64,000 nucleotides of DNA. It comes from Flaveria trinervia (Eukaryota; Streptophyta; Magnoliopsida; Asterales; Asteraceae). Both the position numbers and the translations under genes were made by a program. The DNA lies in NCBI GenBank assembly GCA_025506515.1, contig CM046458.1:45714890-45778889 (forward strand), written 5' to 3'. Numbering within the stretch: the stretch's first letter is position 1; each line of letters opens with the position of its first letter. Below the pieces are notes generated by a model. That model was given only the letters and a program-made list of their open reading frames with translations, had not been told where the DNA came from and searched no databases. This document shows positions 22,915-34,260 of this stretch, one piece after another.

Positions 22915-23415
22915 TGAAGATCATACATAGGTTGGACTCACCTTAGATTAGAATGTTTATTTTTGCTTGTAACAGGTCTTATGTTAGTTTTCTTTTGTAT
23001 GTATTAAGCTTTATGTAGTTTTGCAGTCTAGCGAAACTCTAAGCGAAACTATAGTTTCGCTCACAGTCAGATGTTTAGTTCGCTCGGTGAAACTACAGTT
23101 TCGGCAGAACAGTGTCACTGACAGCGAAACTGTCTGCGAAACTAAGGCTGCTATATATTTTTTTGATCACTATCATTGTTATCTAATCTTACAAAAACCC
23201 TAATCGTTTATCCTTGTTGCAAGTTACATTTGTAAGCCGGAATTTCACTGAAATATTATTGTGCTTTGTTATTGATTATATTGTTCATCATTGTCTTACC
23301 TTGATTGAATTGTTTATGTTTTTAATCTTCTTTGTTCACCTTATCTATTGTTTGTATTTGATATTGAATGATTCAACAACTCATTTGTACTGAAAATTGA
23401 TCAAATGGACCAACA
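22915..23415 (+). repeat. Outer 5' LTR copy of C0
   Basis: The copy is 501 bp, from TGAAGATC to GGACCAACA, followed by ATAT. It contains the perfect palindrome AGCGAAACTATAGTTTCGCT at 23042-23061. The left border is the CTTGT target duplication. Confidence 0.88.
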
Positions 23416-23419
23416 ATAT

Positions 23420-23929
23420 TGAAGATCATACATAGGTTGGACTCACCTTAGATTAGAATGTTTATTTTTGCTTGTAATAGGTCTTATGTTAGTTTTCTTT
23501 TGTATGTATTAAGCTTTATGTACTTTTGAATTCCAGCGAAACTATGATAGTTTCGCTCAAAGTCAGTTGTTTAGTTCGCTCAGCGAAACTGCTGTTTCTG
23601 CCGGGCGAAACTACAGTTTCAGCAGAACAGTTTTCGCTGATAGCGAAACTATCTGCAAAACTAAGACTGCTATGTATATAGTTTATCACTATCATTGTTA
23701 TCTAATCTTGCAAAACCCTAATCGTTTATCCTTGTTCCAAGTCACATTTGTAAGTAGGAATTTCACTAAAATATCATTGTGTTTTGTTATTGATTGTATT
23801 GTTCATCATTTCTTACCTTGATTGAATTGTTTATTTCTTAATATTCTTTGTTCACCTTGTCTATTGTTTGTATTTGATATTGAATGATTCAACAACTCAT
23901 TTGTACTAAAACGATCAAATGTACCAACA
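23420..23929 (+). repeat. Inner 5' LTR copy of C0
   Basis: The copy is 510 bp, with the same ends as the outer copy, joined to it by ATAT and followed by ATATGG into the primer site. It has an inverted repeat at 23536-23556 (GCGAAACTA, 3 bp loop, TAGTTTCGC). It differs from the outer copy at many sites, so this is not a recent assembly duplication. Confidence 0.88.
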
Positions 23930-23932
23930 ATA

Positions 23933-23945
23933 TGGTATCAGAGCC
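23933..23945 (+). promoter_or_regulatory. Primer binding site, initiator tRNA-Met (C0)
   Basis: TGGTATCAGAGCC, three bases inside the inner LTR. It sets the element on the plus strand. Confidence 0.93.
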
Positions 23946-24547
23946 TTAGTGCTCATGATTTGTTGAGTTTTTGTTCAATATCAAATTTTCATCAATTTCA
24001 GTTCAAATTAGTGTGTATTTGACATGGAACTTGATTAAGTTTTGATGGTTAGTTAGGGAAGCTATGTTATCATCAGATCTCAAATCCATTGAGTTTTTGA
24101 TGATTTCAAATTGTTTCGTGTTGAAAAAGGTTACAAAGCTTCGTCCAGCGAAATTAGTTGTTCATTCAGCGAAACTAGAGATTCTTTCTGTGAAACTATT
24201 GGTGTTATCACTATTGAGATTCTTTCTTGTTATTTTGTAAAACTAGTCCCTTTGAACAAAAGTTCATCATTGCTTATGAGGGTTTAACAAGTGAATTACT
24301 GCCGAAAGTAATTTTGAATGAAAGTTCAAGCTTGTTTCGTGCGAATTTATCGGAGAAACAAAGCTATTTGTGACATTCGACTAGCAAAACTGCTGCCGAA
24401 ATTGTTCGGGAAATTACAACAACTCAGCGAAACTAGCTTTCTCAGCAAAATTGTCTTTGATTTTACCTTTCTTCAGTGATACTACTTCACTTTCTATGAA
24501 ATTGTTTCTTCTCTTGCCGAAATTACATTCACCCCAGCGAAACTACC
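23946..24547 (+). other. C0 leader with GCGAAACT-type motif array
   Basis: This is a 600 bp untranslated leader. Its second half (about 24140-24545) has repeated AGCGAAAYTA, CCGAAATT and GTGAAACTA motifs, matching those in the LTR and in the pol-accessory spacer (52340-52990). No upstream reading frame is convincing. Confidence 0.7.
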
Positions 24548-25110
24548 ATGTCAAAGTTAACCTCACTCACTCTTGCCGATCTTGAAAGTGTTGCTCCCAA
24601 TAGGCCATCGAGACTTATTAACAGGGATAATTTCAAGGATTGGAAGAGATGTCTCAAAGCTTTCTTCTTCTACACGGGCCACAACCAATGGGAATCAGTT
24701 ATTTCTGGTCCTCACATACCAACTGTCACTGTTGGTGATCTTGTCTCTCAAAATAAGGACTTGTCTACTTTCACTGAAAAAGGATCTGAAGCTGATCGAT
24801 CGTGACCAGAAAGCTTTTGGTGCATTAACTCTATATCTGGCACCAGACATCTACAATCGATTTGCTGAGCATAAAAATGCTAAGTCCCTATACGATGCCA
24901 TATGTGAGTTCTATGATGGTAATGATGAACTGGTGAAGGATAAGAGCATTCAAGCAAAGAAGGAATTCAATTCCCTTGTAGGATACAAGAATAAGAGTCT
25001 CACAGATCTCCAAATCGCTTTTTGATAGTTTCAGCACCTTAAGAATACGATGAAAAACTTTCCAACAGTGAACAGTAAACAGGCCTAATAGACTATGTCC
25101 CACCTCAATG
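24548..25110 (+). pseudogene. C0 gag N-terminal half, frameshifted
   Basis: This is Copia capsid coding. The start MSKLTSLTLADLES is the first ATG after the leader. NFKDWKRCLKAFFFYTG is followed by a frameshift near 24785 into KLIDRDQKAFGALTLYLAPDIYNRF. The UBN2-type LYDAICEFYDGND and KKEFNSLVGYKNKSLTDLQ then run to stops at about 25025. Stops and shifts dominate afterwards. The protein is clearly distinct from C2 gag. Confidence 0.85.
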
Positions 25111-25760
25111 GAGCCTTCAGGTGAGAATGCTAAAGCAAGAAAGAGGTTTCACAGATTACAAGCTGATGGATTTACAATAAGCTTAATCTTTTTGAGTTGG
25201 ACTGAAGAGGCGGAAATTTTAAGCAGACCATGATGCCCACATCTGATTTTACTCAAAATGTTTTGCTTTACTACATCCATTTGCAAGGCTCTCAAATACA
25301 GACTCATTCAAGGAGGATTAATACAAGTATTTTTCAGGAGAAATTTTAGTGTTTAGGAGAGATTAGGCTAATACTAAGGCAAATTTTGAACTTCAGTTTT
25401 TCATAAGAAACCATGGCTCTTTTTAGAATGTTGTTCAAAGCTATGAAGCACTTGTGGCTGAGAGTTTGAAAGGGAAGGAAGGACAATGGAGGAATTTTTC
25501 AGTGAATCCTAATGATCTAGGCAGAAACTGACCATTCAGTGGCACCTGGGAATGTTTGACTTTAGAGCTCGGAGATTTATGGAGCGCACTGGGCGTAAGA
25601 ACTTCGAAGGCCAAAGCTCTAATTCAAAACTAGTTTGATGTCTAAACTGATATGCCCAATTTAAAAACAGTTGTATAACTGAAAACTTGAATGTCCATCA
25701 ACCAATTGTCCTGACTCTAGTAACTCAGCAGTTCCACAAATTAACCACTGACAGGGAAAA
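25111..25760 (+). pseudogene. Decayed gag middle of C0
   Basis: Short gag-like pieces are separated by stops, and I see no continuous frame. C2 is inserted at 25761, and the same decayed region continues at 38220-38960. Confidence 0.6.
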
Positions 25761-26653
25761 TGACAGGATCAGTGATCACAAGTTTGATGTATCAGAATAT
25801 AAAGCAGCGGAATACAAACAAGAATTAGACAAATTGTAGCAAGCAAACATATATGTAAGCGTTAAGATCGCATACGGTTATAGGGAGAGAATATGAATTT
25901 CTGATTTCTAGGAATGTTTATAGATGTAGAATATTTCTAATCAAATCAATCATCATTCCATTCAATTGCTCATATCGCTCACATGATTACAATGGGTTGT
26001 CACTCCTTATATAGAGTGCAACAGTCACTGCTGTTATCACGGAAAGTGACAACTGGCAGATCCAATACAGAAATAACTAATCTTAACAAACTACTGAAAT
26101 GTTCACAACTACTGAGAACATATCAGCAAGTTAAGTACAAAATATAAAACTACTGAAACTACAACGACTGAAGAACAGCTCTTCAGTCGTTTTACAAAAC
26201 TACTGAAACAAAGAAAATAAAACTACTGATATCACAACTACTGAAGAAGTACTCTTCAGCAGTTGTGACAAACTACTGAGGCTTCAGTACTTGATCTTCA
26301 GACTTTGACCTTCAGGCGTTTCATCAGCTGATGACTTCAGTAGATATCATCAGCTGATGTCTTCAGTCTTTGTCTTCAGACTTTGTACATCAGTTGTTGA
26401 TCTTCAGCACTTGTGAACTCTTCAGCTGTTGTTCTTCAGTACTTTGGTCTTTCAGCTTCAGCACTTGTGTTCTTCAGCTGTTGTACTTCAGCACTTTGGT
26501 TCTTCAGCTGTTAAGGTCTTCAGCACTTGATCTTCAGCTGTTGAAGTCTTCAGCACTTGTCAAACTACTGATGAGGCTTTCAGCAGTTGTTGTGATACCG
26601 TGTGGGACTTAGAGGTTTTCTGATCTTGGCTCATTGGTTCTTTTGGTCCAACA
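25761..26653 (-). repeat. 3' LTR of C2
   Basis: On the plus strand it runs from TGACAGGATC to GGTCCAACA. A minus-strand TATA box lies at about 26005-26014. The array of AACTACTGAA and CTTCAGCTGTTG motifs spans about 26080-26590. The accessory reading frame runs about 31 codons into it from the internal side. Confidence 0.93.
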
Positions 26654-29600
26654 AACTCCCCCTGAACCAATGCAGCCAAAACCTCTAACTTATTTATACT
26701 CCCACTTATTGATGGCAAAAATGTTGGTCTTTTTCCTTCTTGATCAGTAGAGAAGATGACCCATGTACGCTCCGGCCTGGGAAGAACCTCAAATATTTGT
26801 TTGGCAGAGTATGAATGGGAACTCTGTTTTGGGGAACTGGACACAGAGTTGTTATCCCATTCATGAGATTCACTTCCCCATAATGAGTCTGTATGACTCA
26901 CGACATAGGCCTCAAGGAGAACAATTTGTTCCTCTTGAGAGAGTTCTTCAGCTCCTCCTTCGAAGAAGAACTCTGGACCATAGTACTCTGATAAGTACTT
27001 CATGGTCCTGCCATTTTTCAGCTCCACCGTAGTTACCTCCCTGTATACAAATTCATCCGGATGGTTGCCTTCAAGGAGTAACTGGAGCTCATTCTTTTGG
27101 ATGTCTTCAAGCTTTTGTATAACAACCCCTTCTTAATCATCTTGTTTTCTAGTAAGGCTTGAGGTGTCTTCTTTGCTTGGTGAGCTTTCTTGAATTCATC
27201 AATGATTTCCCAAGGTGAGACTACAACGGCCAACATGATGGTAGATTCTATTGTTTTCGTACTTGGCCGTTGTATCTGTGTGGGATAGTTCTTTTATGGA
27301 TTCTAGAACTCACCCTGGGGTCTGGCCATACCTCACTCTCTCTCCTTCTGATACTGAAAGGTGTGTCTGAGAGTGTACAGCCTTTGAGCATGCCCTTTCA
27401 TGGCTTGAATAGATGATGACTGAGGAAATTCCTTGTCAACCATCTTCAACAGTTGCTCATCGTGCTGTTTCTGCTGTTCTTCTTCTTCTATCTTGACTCT
27501 GACCATTTCCCTTTGAGAGTCAGGTGTGATCATGGATTGACTCTGGGGTTTGGGTAGCTTAGAACAGCAGAGAGTGGCAGACTATCATCTTCATCCTCTT
27601 CTTCTTCTTCTTCCATCCTCAGCACCCTTCTCTTCTACGGGGTACATCACTGGATGATGGTTGGGTTGGTGAAGGATTGGTTTTGAAGAGAGAGGATGTT
27701 TGGTTTTGGCTTAGAGTTGGTTGGGAGATTTGAGGGATAGGATCTGTTTGAGTGGGTGGAAGGGAAGGTTGATCTAGCATCCTTGTAGTTAATTTTGCTT
27801 TTGTAGTTTAGCCATCTCTAACCTTTTGCCAGCCCCACCTCATCAAGGGCTTCCACAATATCCCTTTGTTGAATTGCTCAGACAGACAGATTCTGGTGGC
27901 TATAGCCAGAATGCTGTCCCTGGACCATGCGCGGATCTCCATTAATGATCTTCCCAAGTATTTTGCAATAAAGCGGATCATTATTTCCAACCTCTCTTTC
28001 TCAAGAGCATCATACCCTGCCCATCGGGTTGTATCTTTGTACCTCTAACCTTCTGATCTCACTATCCAGTGTGGCTGTGTCAAACCCCTGCCTGAATAGT
28101 TGTTCAATTATTTTATCCATGGAGCGGCTGTGTGTGGTGTCAGCTTCTTTGACCAGCTCCTCCAAGGATTTTTCTTCAGCAGTGTGATCATCAGCACTTC
28201 TCTTTCTTTTGTACGTGAGCAGAGGTTGCTTTTCTTGTTTCTCCTCTTCCTCAGATCTCTTCCTCTTTCTATCTTTCACTGCAGTACTCTCCCCCTTTTT
28301 GTTGCATTGGAGGAAGGGGTTGGTACCGCAGAAAGAGTCTTGTGGACAGCAGCATCAACCAGGGGCTGTAATGTTGAGGAAAGCCTCTCATCAAGGGCTT
28401 TGATCACTATATCAGTGATTATGGGGGTGATGAGAGGGAGGGAATTTTGGAGGAACCTATTTGCTCAGGAGGGTTCTGTTCCTGAGAAGTAGGGCCTGAA
28501 GCAGAGGCGGTGGTTGATTTTGGGGTGGCTCTGTGTTTGGAAACCTTCAAGGGAAGGTGCCATCTGTGGGTGTATGATGGTGGCAGATGGACTTGCATCC
28601 TGAGACATCTTGGCCAGCAGCTCTTTGAGTCTGCTAACCTCATCCTCTAGAATGGTGTTTTGAGCAACTACATCGAAGAAGAAGCTCAGGTCATCATCAG
28701 TTGATACTGAATCACCTGACCTCCTGCTTAGAGCAGGATTTACATGCACTGGGTGTAGACCAGTTGGTGCATGTGCCCCTTGTGCTTGGTACTGGGGACT
28801 TCCAGCCTCAGGACAATGTCCATCATCAGCTGTTGCCTCTAGGGAGGTCTTAGCAATGTTACCAGCCTCACTCTGGTCATGTGCTGAGTCAGAGGAGGTG
28901 GCAGCCTCACTAGATATTCTAAGCTCCTTCTCTACACCAGGAGATAGAATTGGAAACCCCTGCTGTGGGTTCTCAGATGCACTGTGTTCCTCCCCCTCAA
29001 TTGTAGAGGTATTCCCAGTAGTAAGTGGTTTCTGGGGAGGGGGTGAGGAGTGCAATTGAGTCAGCACTTGTGCAACTATTAAAGTTGGGCTGTGAGGGGC
29101 GTTGTTTGGGGTAAGGGGGTAGAAGCAGTGTGCACCTGGGGTGGATGGTGCTCTTCAATGGCAATCTCCTCAAGTGAGGAAGATCCCAGATAAGTAGGTG
29201 CCCCTTGGGTTGCTGCAGGCTCCTGTTGAGAGGAAGCCTGAGCGGCTGTGGCTGGAGGAGTCATGGTATCCACTAGGGGTTTTGGACTAGTGGATATATC
29301 CTGCGTTTGTGTGTGCAGGAGCATCCTCAGGGGACTCAATTCCCTGAGTAGCCATTTTGGGTTTCTTTTTGGTGGGTTTGGTGGGGACATTGGATTTGGA
29401 GGTGGTGCTGTGGGTTCCAGCTGCGTGGGTTTTCGCAGCTTGGCAGCCAGTTTGAGTGTCCGGTCGGAGTTGTGCCGGGAGTATACTTCTGGCAAAACAG
29501 CCGTAGCAGGGACTCCCAAGCCAACAAGTCCCTCAGCATTAAGCTGGTCTATTATAATGGCCATTATGAACCGTGGATAGAGTATCCAACGGTTGGCAGT

Positions 29601-30165
29601 TAGTTTTTGAGCCATATCTTTGAGCTCTGAAAATATTAATTCTGAAAAGTTCAGTGGTTGTTGCTCAAGGATAGAATACAATACCTGCTGCCATTTGGTG
29701 GACATTTGATCCCAAGACGATGTCTTAGGGGCCAAACATACATTGACCATGTGAAAGATCAGGCGCTCAGCGTCATTAAAGTGTTTCTTCATGATGGTGG
29801 TGGCACTGAGATCACCTTGATATCCATGCTGAGCAAATGATAGATCTATGGTGCCCTTCGGATATCCAGCAGGAGAGGTAGCATCACTCAGTTGAAGAAT
29901 TTTACGGATTGTTGCAGGAGTAATCACTACTTCTTTGTTGTTGACGACTGACCGGAGGGATTGTGTTTGCTCTCCTCAGTAGTAACATAACGTTCATCCA
30001 AAATTGGTTCAAGGATTCGGCATGTAAAACGGGGTTCAGAAGGAATGCCTTGTTGTATTGGGACTGAACCATAAGATCGATAGCAGTATCGAACTTAGTC
30101 CAGATCGGCGATTTTGTGAGGTAGGCAACACAGTTGTGTCGCGGTTTAATTTGCATAGACGCCAT
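26560..30165 (-). pseudogene. C2 accessory ORF downstream of pol, multiply frameshifted
   Basis: A coding region of about 3.6 kb lies between RNase H and the 3' LTR, on the same strand as pol. It starts at the ATG at 30165 (MASMQIKPRHN). An N-terminal domain of about 200 residues has SLNQFWMN, ITPATIRKILQLSD, FAQHGYQGDL, ERLIFHMVNVCL and ANRWILYPRFIMAII. A Pro/Ser/Gln-rich middle (about 28465-29500) follows. Then comes a basic and acidic charged stretch (KRKRSEEEEKQEKQP) and a C-terminal part ending inside the LTR. Frames change at least five times. The N-terminal domain aligns by eye with the C0 accessory protein (53107-58886) and resembles Asteraceae proteins I remember as automatically named synaptobrevin/longin-like. 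Function unknown; I see no envelope-like signal or membrane segment. Confidence 0.75.
26654..26663 (-). promoter_or_regulatory. Polypurine tract of C2
   Basis: The minus strand reads AGGGGGAGTT directly before the LTR start TGTTGG. Confidence 0.9.
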
Positions 30166-30229
30166 GGAATTTGTTGGAGAGGAACGTTAGGTTTGAAGAA
30201 GATAAAGCATGGAGAGCTCAGGTTAAGGG

Positions 30230-30930
30230 TATTATAGGGTACGGGTGAGGAAACGACTGAAGGATGTGGTGTTAGTCATCAGTAGTTTTAAACGACCGTT
30301 GACATGGTATTATCCTTTCAGACGTTGAAACAGCTGAAGTCGCGGTGTTAGGCATCAGTAGTTTAGAAAACTACTGAAGACCGTGGTTTTGACTTCAGGT
30401 GATTGAAACAACTGAGGACATGGTGTTTGTCATCAGTAGTTATGAAACTACTGAAGACAGTGGTTTTGTCATCAGCTGTTGTAAACAACTGAAGACTTGG
30501 TATTGGTCATCAGTAGTTATAAAACTGCTGAAGACGTGGTTTTGCTTCAGTTGTTTAAAATGAAACAGCAGTGGTACAAACGACTGAGGAGAAAGTTCTC
30601 TTCAGCTGTTTTCGTCAATTCTTAGCTTTTCAGCTGTTTCAAACTGTCCTCAACACATTCATCAGTCTTTATGGCTGATTTCAGTTGTTTCATAGGACAT
30701 CAGTACTTATCTGTTTTTACTGATTTCAGTAGTTATGACTGCATCAGTAGTTGTAACTACTTCAGTAGTTTAGAGCAGATGAAGTACTTCAGTACTTGTG
30801 AGAACTTTTAGCCTTCAGTAGTTATAAAAACTACTGAGGTTAAAAGAGCTCATCAGTACTTATATGTGACAGGCACTCATGATCATCAATATGAATTACT
30901 GAGATCATCAGTAGTTGTCACCTATTCTAG
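30230..30930. repeat. C2 pol-accessory spacer with CAGTAGTT/ACTACTGAA motif array
   Basis: This non-coding stretch is dense in CATCAGTAGTT, AAACTACTGAAGAC and CTTCAGCTGTT units in mixed orientation. They are the same motifs as in the C2 and C1 LTRs, but it is not a simple LTR copy. Confidence 0.85.
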
Positions 30931-31037
30931 CTGCAGCATACCAAGCCTTAACACCAGGTTTTGGAAAGTTGAACTATCCAAAGGCTTAGTAAAAATGTCT
31001 GCAAGCTCATCAGCACTGGGCACAAACTTAGGATCAA

Positions 31038-32877
31038 TCAGACCTTTTTCAAAACAATCCTTATAAAATGATGTCTGATCTCTATATGTTTGGTCCTAGA
31101 GTGCTGGACTGGATTTTTGACAATGCAAAGAGCTGAAGCACTATCCATTAACAATGGAGTCTTAGTCTCTGTAATGCCATAATCCAAAAGTTGGTTTTGA
31201 AGCCAGAGTACCTGAGATGTACAGCTTGCAGCAGCAATGTACTCTGCTTCCGCAGTGGATGTAGCAACTGAGGTCTGTTTCTTGCTCTGCCAAGAAATCA
31301 AGCAGTTGCCTAGGAATTGACATCCACCAGAAGTTGATTTCCTGGTCAACTTACACCCTGCATAGTCACTGTCAGAAAAAGCAACTAATTTACCAGAATG
31401 TGGTAGAATACCATAAACCTAGAGATGGAGTGCCTTGCAGATATCTAAAGATCCTCTTGACTGCAATCAGATGAGACTCTTTAGGTGCAGCCTGAAATCT
31501 AGCACAAACACATGTAGCAAACATAATATCTGGTCTAGAAGCTGTTAAATACATCAAGGACCCAATCATACATCTGTAAAGTGTTTCATCAACCACTTTA
31601 CCTTTCTGATCTGAGTCCAGTTGTGTGGTGCTGCTCATGGGAGTAGAACAGGGCTTACAGTTTTGTAAATCAAACTTTTGCAAAAGATCTTTTGTATATT
31701 TGGATTGATGAATAAAAATTCCATCAGCCTTTTGTTTGATTTGCAACCCCAGAAAGAACTGTAATTCTCCCATGGCACTCATTTCAAACTTCTGTTGCAT
31801 CAACTTTGTAAAGGCATCACACAACTTTGGATCAGAGGATGCAAAAATAATATCATCTACATAAATTTGAACAAGTAGATTATGCTGCCCAGCTTTCTTA
31901 ATAAATAAAGTCTTGTCTATGGAGCCTCTAGTGAAATTGTTTTCCAGAAGAAAGTTTGATAATGTCTCATACCAGGCTCTGGGAGCTTGTTTTAACCCAT
32001 AAAGAGCTTTATCAAGCTTATACACCCAATTAGGATGTTTGTTGTCCTCAAAGCCTGGAGGTTGACATACATAAACCTCTTCTTTAACTTTTCCATACAA
32101 AAATGCACTTTTGACATCCATTTGAAAGACTTTAAGTTTTTGATAAGCAGCATAAGCTAAAAACAATCGAATTGCTTCCAGTCTGGCTACAGGGGCAAAG
32201 GTTTCATCATAATCAATACCTTCTTCTTGTGCAAACCCCTGAACAACCAGTCTGGCCTTGTTCTTAACAATAAGCCCATTTTCATCAGTTTTGTTCCTAA
32301 ACACCCATTTAGTGCCTATTGCACACTTACCTGGAGGTAGAGGAACCAGTTCCCACACTTGCTGTTTCTTGAACTGAAGAAGCTCAAGCTGCATGGCATC
32401 AACCCATCCATTGTCCTTTAAAGCAATGTGATAATTCTTTGGCTCTTGCTGACTGATGAAGAGAGCATAGAAGCAGAAATTTGACAATTGACTTCTTGTT
32501 GATACTCCAGCAGTGATATCACCAATGATTTGAGACATGGGGTGATTCTTCAGATCTTGATACACAATGAGATCTGTGCAAGTGTTTGTAGCCGGTTCAG
32601 CAGCAACAGATGGTGATGGTGAATCATTTCCTTGAAACCAATCAGTGGATGGTAATTCAAAGGAAGTTGAATTCGAAGAAATCTCATCAGCATTTGTTGT
32701 GGATGGTGCTACTGGCGCTACAGGAACATCAGGTCTAGTTGAATCAGGCAGCTGATCACTAAACCTGAAGAGGTGAGTACTGCAATCATCATCATCATCA
32801 GCAGTACCACCAGGTGGTGAACTGTTGACAGGAGCAACAGCAGGAGTTTGATAAGGAACATATTGCAGTATGTCCAA
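31038..32877 (-). pseudogene. C2 reverse transcriptase and RNase H
   Basis: A 495-residue reading frame (31390-32877) carries the RT: KWVFRNKTDENGL, ARLVVQGFAQEEGIDYDETFAPVARLEAIR, FQMDVKSAFLYG, YGLKQAPRAWYE, catalytic QIYVDDIIFAS, FFLGLQIKQ and GSLMYLTASRPDI. The N-terminal part before about residue 130 is the low-complexity link from integrase. RNase H follows in another frame (31038-31349): GGCQFLGNCLISWQSKKQ, STAEAEYIAA (active-site Glu) and DSASALCIVKNPVQHSRTKHIEIRHHFIR. A single frameshift at about 31380-31400 separates them. All recognisable catalytic residues are kept, so apart from the shift this region looks young. Confidence 0.92.
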
Positions 32878-33620
32878 TCAAATAACTCCACAGGACTTTG
32901 TGGAATCTTGTCCTTTGGAGATTCATTAAACTTAACATGTAGAGTTTCTTCAACCATCTTTGTTCTGCAGTTGAAGACTCTGTATGCTTTGCAAGTAGAT
33001 GAATAACCAACAAAGTATCCTGCATCCACCTTAGGATCAAATTTGTGGAGTTGATCCTTTGTGTTGAGAATAAAACAGGGACACCCAAATGCTTTGAAAA
33101 ATGAAATCAGTGGAGCCAAATGATGGAGAACTTCATATGGAGTCTTCATCAACCTCTGATTTACTAAAACTCTATTTTGCACATAACAAGCTGTGTTGAC
33201 AGCTTCGGCCCAAAAGGTCAATGGCAAACCTGAGTCAGCCAGCATGGACCTTGCAGCTTCAATGAGGGTCCTGTTCTTTCTCTCCACTACTCCATTTTGT
33301 TCCGGAGTCCTTGGAATGCTGAACTGCCTTTTGATTCCCTTTGAGAGATAGAAGTCATCAAGTGTATGATTTCTGAACTCAGTTCCATTATCACTCCTAA
33401 TACACTTGACTGGAAGGGAATACTGCTTCTCAATGTACAGCACAAAGTGGATAATCTTCTGAGCAGCCTCATCCTTTGAATGTAGAAAGAAAGTCCATAC
33501 AAATCTGGAGTAATCATCCACAATTACCAGACAGTATTTCTTCTTTGCCATGCTCATTACTCTCACAGGACCAAATAGATCCATATGCAGTAATTGCAAG
33601 CAGGCAGTGGACTTGGACAC
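32718..33620 (-). pseudogene. C2 integrase core and C-terminus
   Basis: This is the Copia integrase (rve) core: LLHMDLFGPV (first Asp), VVDDYSRF-like VDDYSRFVWTFFL, CIRSDNGTEF (second Asp) and PRTPEQNGVVERKNRTLIEAARSML (catalytic Glu in VVERKN). After it come the Copia-specific FKAFGCPCFIL, YFVGYSSTCKAYRVFN and VEETLHVKFNES. The frame overlaps the RT frame in 32718-32877, where a shift joins them. The DDE triad is complete. Confidence 0.92.
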
Positions 33621-34260
33621 TTCAATAGGAGGAAATGAGACCTTGTGCTGTTTTCCTTTTAAACAAGCAGTGCAGTTTCATCACAGTGGAACTCCTTTAT
33701 TGGTAAGCCTCTGACTAAACTATTGTGGCTAAGCTGATTCATGTTTTTGAGATTAACATGACCAAGCCTCCTGTGCCATAGTTTAGATTCTTGAAAAGAG
33801 GCTTTGGAAAATAGGCAAGGATTGCCTTTGAGATCTATCTTCTTAGAGAGATCTAAGGCATACACTCTTCCTGTCCTTTGGCTTTCAGGAGAGTGTGATC
33901 ATCCAACACCTTGTCAATCAAGGGCAAAACTTTGGATGACAGAATCCTACAGTTTTGACTTGTGAAAAGGGCAACATGGCCTTTATCACACATTTGACTG
34001 ACACTCAAGAGGTTGTACTTGAGATTTTCCACATGATTAACATCATCAAATTTGATTTCTCCATTGGAGACAAAGCCCTTACCGATGATGTAACCCCTAG
34101 CATCATTGCCAAAAGAGACAAATCCCTTCTTTCCTTGAGAGTAGTCATGAAGAAGAGAGATGTTCCCAGTCATGTGCATAGATCCCCCACTGTCTACATA
34201 CCAGATGCTACTTTGGCATGTTGAAGAACCCTGCAATAATAAACAATCAGTTAGTTTTAG
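33621..34260 (-). pseudogene. C2 protease and GAG-pre-integrase
   Basis: The aspartic protease contains WYVDSGGSMHMTG, where Gly replaces the usual Ala or Cys after the DSG loop. It continues VSFGNDARGYIIGKG and LKYNLLSVSQMCD. GAG-pre-integrase (33659-33865) has LWHRRLGHVNLKNM and ends at FHCDET, where one base is missing compared with a zinc-binding CXXC pattern, shifting the frame ahead of the integrase core. A second shift lies near 33855-33865. Confidence 0.87.

Noticed and set aside
26654..30165. Calling the C2 accessory ORF an envelope gene, as has been suggested for some SIRE elements
   Set aside because: I see no signal peptide, transmembrane segment or surface-protein pattern; the N-terminal domain is soluble-looking and shared with C0.
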